From JAUIAI01 sp049680625 (GTDB lineage Bacteria; Pseudomonadota; Gammaproteobacteria; Burkholderiales; Burkholderiaceae_E): DNA of 64,000 nt. Where the stretch lies: NCBI GenBank assembly GCA_049680625.1, contig JBAUID010000058.1, forward strand, positions 1 through 64,000, read 5' to 3'. Below are positions 50,734 to 59,141 of the stretch, one piece after another. The first letter of the stretch is position 1. Each line of letters opens with the position of its first letter. Position numbers and translations under genes: made by a program. The notes below the pieces were generated by a model. It worked only from the letters and a program-made list of their open reading frames with translations. It was not told where the DNA came from and searched no databases.

Positions 50734-53631
50734 GTGATCAGCTTACCGATTATTTTGTTACTCCCCATTGTTGCCGGCATTCCGCTGGCGGCATGGACGC
50801 CTCGTGCCCTGGGACGTGGGCCAGCCCTGGTTGCCGTTGGCATGGTGGTTGGCTGTGCATTGATACTGCTACTGTCCACGGCTGGCACGATCATGAACGG
50901 CGGGGTCCTGACATGGTCGCTTGACTGGATGCCCGAGTCGGGGATTAACTGGTCACTGCGCCTGGATGCCCTGGGGTTTTTATTCTGCTTTCTGATTCTC
51001 GGCATTGGCTTGTTGATTGTTACCTATGCCCGCTTTTACCTGCACGACCACGATCCGCTGGATAAATTCTATGTAACCCTGATGGTCTTCATGACCGCCA
51101 TGTTGGGTATTGCACTGTCGGACAACCTGATTGCCCTGGTGGTTTTCTGGGAGTTGACCTCACTGTCGAGCTTCTTTCTGATCGGTTACTGGAGTCACAA
51201 TGCTGATTCGCGGCGCTCAGCCCGGGTTGCGCTGGCCGTCACCGGTGGTGGCGGGCTTGCCCTGATTGCCGGTGCGGTGCTGCTGGCGCAAATTGGCGGC
51301 TCTTACGATATTTCCGCCCTCGTGCTTCAGCACGACAAAATCATCAACGACCCGCGTTTTACCTGGGCCCTGGTTCTGGTCTTGCTGGGTGCGTTTACCA
51401 AAAGTGCCCAGTACCCGTTTCATTTCTGGCTGCCTGCAGCAATGGCGGCACCCACCCCGGTTTCTGCGTACCTGCATTCGGCGACGATGGTGAAAGCCGG
51501 TTTGTTGCTGGTGGCCAAACTGCATCCGGTGATTGGTGGCAATGACTTGTTTGTTGCTCTGGTCGCGGGCTCGGGCCTGATCACGCTGGTGCTGGCAGCA
51601 GGCACTGCGGTTTTCAAACACGACTTGAAAGGTCTGTTGGCTTATTCAACGATCAGCCATCTGGGCATCATCATGTTCTTGCTTGGGCTGAGTACGCCGC
51701 TTGCGTCAGTTGCCGCTGTCTTCCACATTCTTAACCACGCCGCCTTCAAAGCAGCATTGTTCATGAGTGCCGGCATTGTTGATCACGAGGCGGGCACCCG
51801 GGATATCCGGCGGCTTGGTGGCCTGGCCAAACTGATGCCGGTTACCACTGCTCTGGCGACGCTTGCCGCCGCAGCGATGGCCGGGTTGCCTCCGTTCAAC
51901 GGTTTCATTTCAAAAGAAATGTTCTTTGAACGCGCCTTGCATATTGAAGGTCACAGTTGGCTGGCCACATTGGCGCCCTGGCTGGTTGTGCTTGGCGGCG
52001 CATTCAGCGTTGCCTACTCGGTGCGCTACATTCACGACGCCTTCTTTAACGGTGAGCCGCGCGACGTTCCCGGCAAACCACATGACCCGCCGCTTGGTAT
52101 GCGCGGCCCCGTCATGTTGCTCGTTTTTGTCTGTATCGCAGTCGGTCTGTTGCCGGCCCTGATTGCTCAACCGTTGGTCTATCAGGCAGCCCAGGCAATT
52201 ACCGGCCCAACAATGGTTGTGCCTGAATTTCATCTGTCGTTATGGCACGGGTTCAACCTGCCGCTGCTGATGAGCGCCTTTGCTGTCGTCGGCGGATTGT
52301 TGATATACGGTCTGCTGCAGTTCCGAATGAACCTGCACGGGATTAACGACGACAAAGTATCCGCCCGACGCGCTTTCGAAACTGCAATCAATCGGGTGAT
52401 CGTTCGTGCGGCGCGGGCCACTGCAGCTATTGACAAAGGATCACTGCAACGAACGATGGGTTTGATTTTCGGTTTCCTGCTTATTGGCCCGGTCCTGGTA
52501 CTCATGGCCGGGCCGGTATCAAATAGCGGCGGTGTTGGCTTTGGCAACTTGCCGCATTTGCCCACCGATATGCTGGCCTGGGTTGTCTGGGCCATGACTA
52601 TTGCCGGCGCCATGGGTACGGTGATCTGGCGGCGTGATCATGTAAAGATGGTGATTGCAGGCGCTGTTGTTGGCCTGGGAATGGTTCTCGCGTTCTTCCG
52701 TTTTTCAGCGCCCGATCTTGCGCTGACGCAGTTGTCGGTAGAAGTGGTCTCCACCATTCTGTTGTTTATGGGGCTGGCCTTATTGCCACGCAGCAGTCAA
52801 TTGCTAAACCGTCATCCCGTGCGCAAAGCCTTGCATGTGGCGACGGCCAGTTTTTGTGGCCTGGGTATTGGCTGGCTTGCCTATGCCGGCATGACGCGTG
52901 ATCCGTCGTCAATATCATGGTTCTTTATTGACCGCAGTTATGTCGAGGGAGGTGGCAAAAACGTTGTCAACGTTATTCTGGTCGACTTCCGGGGGTTTGA
53001 TACCTTGGGAGAGATAGCCGTGCTTGCGATTGCAGCTCTCGGTGTGTTTGCCCTGCTGGATGGTATTCGGGTCAGTCGTCGGCAACAGCCAGACGAGGGC
53101 GGCACCTGGGTTGGTGAGGCATTTCCGCTCATGCTGCGCGTTGTGGCCGGTTGGCTTGCGCCGCTGGCCTTGCTGGTTGGCCTGTACATCTTTTTGAGGG
53201 GTCATAACGCCCCCGGCGGGGGATTCATTGCCGGCCTGATTGTTTCGGTTGCTTTGCTGATTCAGTACATGGCCTTTGGCATGAAACGCGGCGAATCGCT
53301 GCTGCCGATTCGTTATGACCGCGTTGCAGGAGTAGGCCTGATAATTGCGGCCGCCACCGGGCTGGGCAGTTTCATGCTCGGCTATCCATTCCTCACCAGT
53401 TACACGGGCCACCCGGTACTGCCGGTGCTCGGCGAAGTTGGCCTGGCCACTGCTGCTATCTTTGACGTTGGCGTGTTCCTGGTGGTGGTCGGTTCAACAC
53501 TGCTTACGGTGATGACGCTTGCACGGGTAAGCAATGCTACCCCGTCGGCTCGTTCCAATGGCTCTGGTGGGCCGGGGCAGACGGATAGCCCTCCCGCGCC
53601 GGTCAGCCCAACCGCTCCGGAGCCACGCTGA
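50734..53631 (+). CDS. mrpA: Mrp-type Na+/H+ antiporter subunit A, fused to subunit B
   Basis: Largest subunit of the multisubunit monovalent cation/proton antiporter, evolutionarily related to NuoL. The 965-residue protein has many membrane segments. Conserved proton-path segments include FWELTSLSSFFLIGYW and THSATMVKAG-like YLHSATMVKAGLLL, with the Lys in KGLLAYSTISHLG. Residues from about 780 on form the MnhB domain (LRGHNAPGGGFIAGL), so subunits A and B are fused. The start is GTG with no clear binding site. TGATG joins it to mrpC. Confidence 0.93.
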   Translation: MISLPIILLLPIVAGIPLAAWTPRALGRGPALVAVGMVVGCALILLLSTAGTIMNGGVLTWSLDWMPESGINWSLRLDALGFLFCFLILGIGLLIVTYARFYLHDHDPLDKFYVTLMVFMTAMLGIALSDNLIALVVFWELTSLSSFFLIGYWSHNADSRRSARVALAVTGGGGLALIAGAVLLAQIGGSYDISALVLQHDKIINDPRFTWALVLVLLGAFTKSAQYPFHFWLPAAMAAPTPVSAYLHSATMVKAGLLLVAKLHPVIGGNDLFVALVAGSGLITLVLAAGTAVFKHDLKGLLAYSTISHLGIIMFLLGLSTPLASVAAVFHILNHAAFKAALFMSAGIVDHEAGTRDIRRLGGLAKLMPVTTALATLAAAAMAGLPPFNGFISKEMFFERALHIEGHSWLATLAPWLVVLGGAFSVAYSVRYIHDAFFNGEPRDVPGKPHDPPLGMRGPVMLLVFVCIAVGLLPALIAQPLVYQAAQAITGPTMVVPEFHLSLWHGFNLPLLMSAFAVVGGLLIYGLLQFRMNLHGINDDKVSARRAFETAINRVIVRAARATAAIDKGSLQRTMGLIFGFLLIGPVLVLMAGPVSNSGGVGFGNLPHLPTDMLAWVVWAMTIAGAMGTVIWRRDHVKMVIAGAVVGLGMVLAFFRFSAPDLALTQLSVEVVSTILLFMGLALLPRSSQLLNRHPVRKALHVATASFCGLGIGWLAYAGMTRDPSSISWFFIDRSYVEGGGKNVVNVILVDFRGFDTLGEIAVLAIAALGVFALLDGIRVSRRQQPDEGGTWVGEAFPLMLRVVAGWLAPLALLVGLYIFLRGHNAPGGGFIAGLIVSVALLIQYMAFGMKRGESLLPIRYDRVAGVGLIIAAATGLGSFMLGYPFLTSYTGHPVLPVLGEVGLATAAIFDVGVFLVVVGSTLLTVMTLARVSNATPSARSNGSGGPGQTDSPPAPVSPTAPEPR

Positions 53632-54056
53632 TGGAATTGCTTGTCGCTACGGCACTAGCCGTCGTCTCCGGTTGCGGGGTCTTTCTAATTCTGCGCGGAC
53701 GAACCTTCCCGGTCATTATTGGGTTGTCGCTGCTGGGTTACGCGGTCAACTTTTTTATTTTTGTCATGGGCCGATTGACCGAAGGTGCGGAACCGATTCT
53801 CAGCGAAAGCACCACGCTATATGCCGACCCGTTGCCGCAGGCCCTTGTGCTGACAGCAATTGTGATTGGATTTGGTATGACGGGTTTTGTTGTTGAACTG
53901 GCGTTGCGCGCCCATACCGAAACCGGTTCTGATCACGTTGATGCCGGACGCGGAGTCCCCGGGGTTGCCCCGATCGAGCTGGACCCGGATGCCGCTAGCA
54001 GGCCTGAAATTCATGCCGCTGACGACGTGTCCAAGCCAAACCGGGGAGGTGGCTGA
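53631..54056 (+). CDS. mrpC: Mrp antiporter subunit C
   Basis: A 141-residue, NuoK-like membrane protein with three membrane segments: GVFLILRGRTFPVIIGLSLLGYAVNFFIFVMG (core RTFPVIIGLSLLGYAVNF) and DPLPQALVLTAIVIGFGMTGF. The C-terminal 40 residues are hydrophilic and dispensable-looking. TGATG overlaps join it to mrpA before it and mrpD after it. Confidence 0.93.
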   Translation: MELLVATALAVVSGCGVFLILRGRTFPVIIGLSLLGYAVNFFIFVMGRLTEGAEPILSESTTLYADPLPQALVLTAIVIGFGMTGFVVELALRAHTETGSDHVDAGRGVPGVAPIELDPDAASRPEIHAADDVSKPNRGGG

Positions 54057-55744
54057 TGGCCGGTTCAGTTTCGACCGCACCTCTGGTGGTTGGTATTGCA
54101 CCGCATCTTATTGCATTACCGATCTTATTGCCGTTGTTGGCCGGTTCGTTGGCGGCTGCGGTTGGCGGCTTCAGTCGCCGACTGAGTCGCTTTGTCGGGT
54201 TGGTCGCCTCTGCCTTGCATCTTGTGGTCTGCGTCTGGCTGATGTGGCTGGTCCAGGACAATGCCGTCCATGTTTACCAGATGGGTAACTGGTCAGCGCC
54301 CTTCGGTATTGTCATTGTCCTTGATCGACTGAGTGCGTTGATGTTGTTGTTGACCAGCACTTTGTCATTCATCGGCCTGATGTATGCGAATGCCGCCTGG
54401 AGCGGGCAGGGTAGAAGGTTTCAGGCGTTGTGGCAGTATCAGATGATGGGTTTGTGCGGGGCTTTCCTTACCGGCGACTTGTTCAATCTGTTTGTATTCT
54501 TCGAAGTGCTGCTCGCCGCGTCTTATGCATTGCTGTTACACGGCGGCGGGCGCCAGCGGGTTGGGGCTACTTTTCACTTTGTCGTCATTAATCTGACTGC
54601 ATCGGCTGTTTTTCTGATTGCGCTGGCTTTGTTTTATTCGGTCACCGGCACTTTGAATATGGCCCACATGGCCCAGGTGATTGCCACGATCGCCCCCACG
54701 GATGTTGGGCTGGTTGGCGTTTGCGCAATCTTGCTGCTCAGCGTATTCATGATAAAAGCCGGGTTGTTTCCCTTTCACTTCTGGGTGCCCGCCAGTTACG
54801 GTTCAGCTGCTGCGCCGGTTGTAGCGCTGGTCGTCGCCAAGGTTGGGGCTTATGCAATTTTGCGGGTATACCCGCTTATTTTTGGCGATGGTCTGGCAGA
54901 TGTTGATTCCGCGGCAGCCAGCCTGGCGAACCTGGCGCGTCCGTGGCTACTCACCTTGTCGGTTTTGACCTTACTGGTTGGCTCAATGGGGGTGCTGGCG
55001 TCACAAACGCTGCGTCAACTGGCGGCAACCCTGACCCTGGTATCTATTGGCACTTTGTTTGTGCCACTCGCTGTCGGCTCAACCGCAAGTCTGTCAGCGG
55101 CGGTTTTTTATCTGCTGCATTCGACCGTGGCCACGGCTACCTTGTTCATCATTGCAGAGTGGGTGGGTACCCACCGCGGCCGCCTTGGTGATCGATTTGT
55201 CCCGGGGCCGCAAATTTCTCATCCCATTCTCATCGGCGGCGCGCTCTTGTGGGCATTGATTACCTCGGTTGGATTACCACCAACATCCGGCTTTATTGGC
55301 AAAGTCCTGGTCCTCGAAAGCCTGGCCGATGCCCGCGGCGCGGCGATTATGTGGGTGGCTATTCTGGTGTCCAGTTTTTGCGCCCTGATTGCCGTCTCGC
55401 GCGCGTTGAGCCTGCTGTTATGGAACAATACTGATGCTGATCCAAGTCTTGTCGGGATGCATCCCTCTGGCATGAAAGGCATTGACCCGCCTCAGGAATA
55501 CTTGCTGACTCCGGTTCAGTCTCACGATGGCAAGGCTCTCGGAGGGTTGATTGCAACCATTTTGGTCTTGTGCGTCAGCTTGTTCCTGGTGGCCCAGGCC
55601 GGCCTGATCAAGCGTCAGACTCTCCTCATGTCACAACAAATTGTCGATCAGGGCGCTTATGTCAATGCCGTCATGAAAAACTCGGGCGGACTCGGCGATT
55701 TGCTGCGTCGATCGCCAGCCAGGCCGGAGGGGGTTTCCAAGTGA
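54056..55744 (+). CDS. mrpD: Mrp antiporter subunit D
   Basis: A 562-residue NuoN/NuoM-like membrane subunit. It has about 14 membrane segments, with FFEVLLAASYALLLHG (conserved Glu), FMIKAGLFPFHFWVPASYG (Lys in the channel), and GLPPTSGFIGKVLVLES (core LPPTSGFIGK). It starts in TGATG with mrpC and overlaps mrpE by four bases (GTGA). Confidence 0.93.
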   Translation: MAGSVSTAPLVVGIAPHLIALPILLPLLAGSLAAAVGGFSRRLSRFVGLVASALHLVVCVWLMWLVQDNAVHVYQMGNWSAPFGIVIVLDRLSALMLLLTSTLSFIGLMYANAAWSGQGRRFQALWQYQMMGLCGAFLTGDLFNLFVFFEVLLAASYALLLHGGGRQRVGATFHFVVINLTASAVFLIALALFYSVTGTLNMAHMAQVIATIAPTDVGLVGVCAILLLSVFMIKAGLFPFHFWVPASYGSAAAPVVALVVAKVGAYAILRVYPLIFGDGLADVDSAAASLANLARPWLLTLSVLTLLVGSMGVLASQTLRQLAATLTLVSIGTLFVPLAVGSTASLSAAVFYLLHSTVATATLFIIAEWVGTHRGRLGDRFVPGPQISHPILIGGALLWALITSVGLPPTSGFIGKVLVLESLADARGAAIMWVAILVSSFCALIAVSRALSLLLWNNTDADPSLVGMHPSGMKGIDPPQEYLLTPVQSHDGKALGGLIATILVLCVSLFLVAQAGLIKRQTLLMSQQIVDQGAYVNAVMKNSGGLGDLLRRSPARPEGVSK

Positions 55745-56253
55745 TCCGATGGTTTCCAATGCCGTGGGTGTCCGGCTTTGTGTTTCTTGGCTGGGTTATG
55801 CTCAACGGCAATATCTCCGTGCTCTCGGTGCTGGCGGCCGTGTTGCTGGCATGGTTTGTTCCACGGCTGACCCAACGTTTTATGCCTGATGTGCCGGCCC
55901 CGCGTGGTCTGGGTACCGTGGTCCGCTTGTTCTGGGTTGTGCTCTACGACATTATTCGGAGCAATATCGCGGTGGCTAAGCTGGTTCTCGGGGACACAAC
56001 ACAAATGCGCTCAGTTTTTGTGACCGTACCGGTGGATACGGACAATCCGTTGGTGATCAATTTGCTGGCAAGCTTTATCACGATGACCCCAGGTACCGTG
56101 TCAGCAAGAATTCACGAGCCGGGTGAATCCCAATCGGCCAGCATTGTGGTCCATGCCCTGGATTGTGACGATGATGCCGGTTTGATCGCCGATATCAAAA
56201 CCCGCTACGAACAACCCCTGATGGAGATTTTCGGATGCTCACCATCGCAATAA
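55741..56253 (+). CDS. mrpE: Mrp antiporter subunit E
   Basis: A 170-residue subunit. Starts at GTG 55741, overlapping the mrpD stop in GTGA; a longer frame from 55570 overlaps mrpD and was rejected. Two membrane segments at the N-terminus (GFVFLGWVMLNGNISVL) are followed by YDIIRSNIAVAKLVL and the conserved FITMTPGTVSARI. The 19-base overlap with mrpF is normal in these operons. Confidence 0.9.
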   Translation: MIRWFPMPWVSGFVFLGWVMLNGNISVLSVLAAVLLAWFVPRLTQRFMPDVPAPRGLGTVVRLFWVVLYDIIRSNIAVAKLVLGDTTQMRSVFVTVPVDTDNPLVINLLASFITMTPGTVSARIHEPGESQSASIVVHALDCDDDAGLIADIKTRYEQPLMEIFGCSPSQ

Positions 56254-56519
56254 ATATTGGCTATATTGCCGTTACCCTTGCCTTTGCCATGACCATATGG
56301 CGTCTGCTGGTTGGGCCTGACATGACCGACCGCCTGCTGGCGCTGGACACCTTGTACATGAATGCGCTGGCGGTCCTCGTGCTGACCGGTATTAGCTGGA
56401 CAGCCAGTAGCGGCGAGCGTTCTTATCACTACGAAATTGGCGTGTTGATTGCACTAATGGGTTTTGTTGGTACTGTTGCCGGGGCCCGTTTTATTGCCCG
56501 TGGCGATGCGGTCGAATAA
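56235..56519 (+). CDS. mrpF: Mrp antiporter subunit F
   Basis: A 94-residue small membrane subunit with three hydrophobic helices. TIWRLLVGPDMTDRLLALDTL contains the family motif (R-L-x-x-G-P-x-x-x-DR). It overlaps mrpE by 19 bases. Between its stop and mrpG lies 59 bp with short AACGAAC-like repeats. Confidence 0.9.
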   Translation: MLTIAINIGYIAVTLAFAMTIWRLLVGPDMTDRLLALDTLYMNALAVLVLTGISWTASSGERSYHYEIGVLIALMGFVGTVAGARFIARGDAVE

Positions 56520-56578
56520 GTAATCGAACAAAGACCAACGAACAACGAACAACGAAGACCGCGAATAAGGCATCTGTT

Positions 56579-56938
56579 ATGGGCATCATCATCGAATTTC
56601 TGGTTTCAGTTTTCATTCTGATCGGTGCGGGTTTCACTTTTCTTGGTTCACTCGGTCTGGTGCGCCTGCCTGATTTTTTCACCCGTCTGCATGCACCGAC
56701 AAAACTGGCGACTCTTGGCGTAGGCGCTTTGCTGTGCGGGGCAATCCTGATCCCGTTGGCAGTAGGGCGAGCCCCGGGCCTCGCAGAATTACTGCTGACT
56801 TTACTGGTGTTTGTCACCGCGCCGGTGTCAGCCAATATGTTGTCACTGGCGGCGTTTCGTCTGGCTGGCAGTAAGCCGTCTGCATCAACGATTAACTCTG
56901 ACACTATTAAGAGCGACAAATCGACAGGTCAGTCATAA
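56579..56938 (+). CDS. mrpG: Mrp antiporter subunit G
   Basis: A 119-residue subunit with three membrane helices. GAGFTFLGSLGLVRLPDFFTRLHAPTKLATLG (core GLVRLPDFFTRLHAPTK) is the family signature. The C-terminal 20 residues are polar. It is the last gene of the antiporter operon; no hairpin terminator was seen after it. Confidence 0.92.
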   Translation: MGIIIEFLVSVFILIGAGFTFLGSLGLVRLPDFFTRLHAPTKLATLGVGALLCGAILIPLAVGRAPGLAELLLTLLVFVTAPVSANMLSLAAFRLAGSKPSASTINSDTIKSDKSTGQS

Positions 56939-56976
56939 GCCCTCGCTTTTGTCTTGCAACCAATGACTCGTAGCTA

Positions 56977-57714
56977 ATGAGTACGCGAGCTATCTATCGT
57001 GATGACGCATATCAGCGCCAGTGTGAGGCGGTCGTTACTCATATCAGCGAACACGGCGTCGAACTTGATCAAACGGTTTTTTATCCTCTGGGGGGCGGGC
57101 AGGCCGGTGATCGGGGTTCCTTGCGTTTGCCCGACGGTGCCAGGGTTGAAATTGCTGATACCCGCAAGTCAAAACGCGAAGGCGCGACTCCGGACGATTC
57201 GCTGCACGTTATCGCCTCCGGGTTACCGCCAGAGCTAGTTGTTGGAACACGGGTCAGCGCAGTAATTGACTGGTCGTACCGTCATCAACTCATGCGCTTT
57301 CATACCGCGACCCATTTACTTTGTGCATTGCTACCGTACCCGGTAAACGGCTGCTCAATTACCGCGGACTACGCCCGGCTGGATTTTGCAACCAATGAGC
57401 CAATCGACAAGGCAACGCTTCAGCAGGGGTTAGATGCATTGTGCGCGAAAGCCCTTACAGTGTCGACCGAATGGATTTCAGACGAACAAATGCTGGCTAA
57501 TCCGGATTTGGTTCGCACAATGTCGGTTAAACCGCCAATGGGGTTTGGGCGGGTTCGATTGCTGCGCATCGCCGACACCGATGCCGACATCGATTTGCAG
57601 CCCTGCGGCGGCACCCACGTGAACAATACCAGCGAAATCGCCCCCGTTCTTGTTGCCAAAATAGAAAAAAAGAGCGCAAATAGTCGGCGGGTGACGCTGC
57701 GCTTTTCCAGTTAA
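56977..57714 (+). CDS. Alanyl-tRNA editing protein AlaX
   Basis: A free-standing editing domain that hydrolyses mischarged Ser- or Gly-tRNA(Ala). The 245-residue protein has the zinc motif HTATH (His109 and His113) and CGGTH near residue 210, both needed for activity, plus FYPLGGGQAGDRG near 36. This length is close to the AlaX-M/L class, with an N-terminal AlaRS-like part. It is 38 bp after mrpG and might be co-transcribed. Confidence 0.92.
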   Translation: MSTRAIYRDDAYQRQCEAVVTHISEHGVELDQTVFYPLGGGQAGDRGSLRLPDGARVEIADTRKSKREGATPDDSLHVIASGLPPELVVGTRVSAVIDWSYRHQLMRFHTATHLLCALLPYPVNGCSITADYARLDFATNEPIDKATLQQGLDALCAKALTVSTEWISDEQMLANPDLVRTMSVKPPMGFGRVRLLRIADTDADIDLQPCGGTHVNNTSEIAPVLVAKIEKKSANSRRVTLRFSS

Positions 57715-57819
57715 ACTTGGTTCCTGGGTTCGTAGGGGCCAGGTCACTGATCCCTGCGTTGAGTTCGCACTGCGCCGCACTGCGCCGCACGGTGCTCATG
57801 AATACTTAATGGAAAGCGA

Positions 57820-58407
57820 ATGTCCAACAGAGCACAGGAAATACTGGACTTCTGGTTTGGTGAGCAAACTGCGCCCGCATTCGGTCAGCCGCGCAAAGAC
57901 TGGTTTGTTAAGTCGGAGGCTTTTGACGAGCAGATCCGCGAACAGTTTGAGCCGGATATTCAAGCGGCTCTGGCGGGCCAACTTGATAATTGGCATGACA
58001 ACTCGGCGCCCCCACAAACCTGTTTAGCCTATATTTTGCTGCTCGACCAGTTCACCCGAAACGTTTACCGCAATACCCCGGCGATGGTGAGCGGTGATGC
58101 GCGCGCGTTGGCAGCGGCGCAGTCACTGGTGGCATCAGGGCGCGACAAGATGTTAACGGCACTGGAACGGGTGTTTGTGTACCTGCCTTACGAACATGCA
58201 GAAGACATGCCTGCCCAGCATGAGTCGCTGCGGCTGTTTGCTTCTTTACCGCCGGAGCCGAACACTGCAAATTTTATTGATTACGCGCGACAGCATTTTG
58301 ATGTTGTTGCCCGCTTTGGCCGCTTTCCGCATCGCAATGCCTGGCTTGGTCGGAACAGCACACCGGAGGAAGAAGAGTTTTTGAAGCAACCCGGTTCAGG
58401 CTTTTAG
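57820..58407 (+). CDS. DUF924 family protein
   Basis: A 195-residue, probably cytoplasmic protein of the DUF924 family (TPR-like all-helical fold). It starts EILDFWFGE, then LAYILLLDQFTRNVYRNTP, ERVFVYLPYEHAEDM and FGRFPHRNAWLGR, as in the family. Its function is unknown. A 10-bp direct repeat (GCACTGCGCC) lies 30-50 bp upstream. Confidence 0.88.
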   Translation: MSNRAQEILDFWFGEQTAPAFGQPRKDWFVKSEAFDEQIREQFEPDIQAALAGQLDNWHDNSAPPQTCLAYILLLDQFTRNVYRNTPAMVSGDARALAAAQSLVASGRDKMLTALERVFVYLPYEHAEDMPAQHESLRLFASLPPEPNTANFIDYARQHFDVVARFGRFPHRNAWLGRNSTPEEEEFLKQPGSGF

Positions 58408-58687
58408 GCTATTTCTGAAATTTTTATTTTGGGCTGCCTCATTCGAACATCTACCCGGGTGTTTCCGCAAACGCTTGGTTCGAGGTTTTGTTGCCTATGT
58501 AACTCGCTAAGGAGTTGACCCGGGCTGAATAGTTTTGGGCTACACCAGCCTTGTTTTCGTCTTCGCTGCCCCGGACATAAAGTAATTCGTCGGTTAAAGT
58601 TGACGGTAGAACGAGGCGAGGTAAGCCGGACCAGATAACTGAAAGCCACCTTATAATTGACGTTGAATTTCAATTCTCGGAGTGGCA

Positions 58688-59131
58688 ATGCACGGTTTAT
58701 GGGTCTTTCTTCATTTGTCTGGTGTTGTCATCTGGGTGGGCGGTATGTTTTTTGCCTTGCATTGCCTGCACCCGGCGGCTGCCGATCTGCAGCCACAGCA
58801 ACGGGTGCCACTGATGGTAGGTGCGCTGGGGCGCTTTTTTAATATGGTGTTGGTAGCCCTGGTGCTGATCTGGGTCAGTGGGCTGGCCATGCTGATGCCG
58901 GTTGGTTTCAAGGGCGCGCCACCCGGGTGGCACCTGATGATTACCCTGGGTACAATTATGACCGTAGTGTTTCTGATCATTCGATTTGCCATGTATCCGC
59001 GCGCTGTATCCGGGGTTGCGCGTGCAGATCTGCCGTCGGTAGCCCGAGTCCTGGGGCGTATTCGACCGCTGGTGATAACCAACATGGTTCTGGGCTTCCT
59101 GGCGATCGCTGCGGTCAGTATGTTGCGCTGA
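58688..59131 (+). CDS. CopD-like integral membrane protein
   Basis: A 147-residue protein with four hydrophobic segments: GLWVFLHLSGVVIWVGGMFFAL, FNMVLVALVLIWVSGLAML, HLMITLGTIMTVVFLIIRFAM, and ITNMVLGFLAIAAVSML. His and Trp placement in the first helix (FLHLSGVVIWVGG) resembles CopD/YaaH-like haem or copper-related membrane proteins. ATG 58688 was chosen over GTG 58682 because GGAG lies 5 bases upstream. The preceding 280 bp contain no gene. recC begins 10 bp after it. Confidence 0.75.
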   Translation: MHGLWVFLHLSGVVIWVGGMFFALHCLHPAAADLQPQQRVPLMVGALGRFFNMVLVALVLIWVSGLAMLMPVGFKGAPPGWHLMITLGTIMTVVFLIIRFAMYPRAVSGVARADLPSVARVLGRIRPLVITNMVLGFLAIAAVSMLR

Positions 59132-59141
59132 AGCGGCGGCT

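Noticed and set aside
57767..57790. GCACTGCGCC direct repeat before the DUF924 gene
   Set aside because: Only about 2.4 copies of 10 bp; could be chance or slippage, and no function can be argued.
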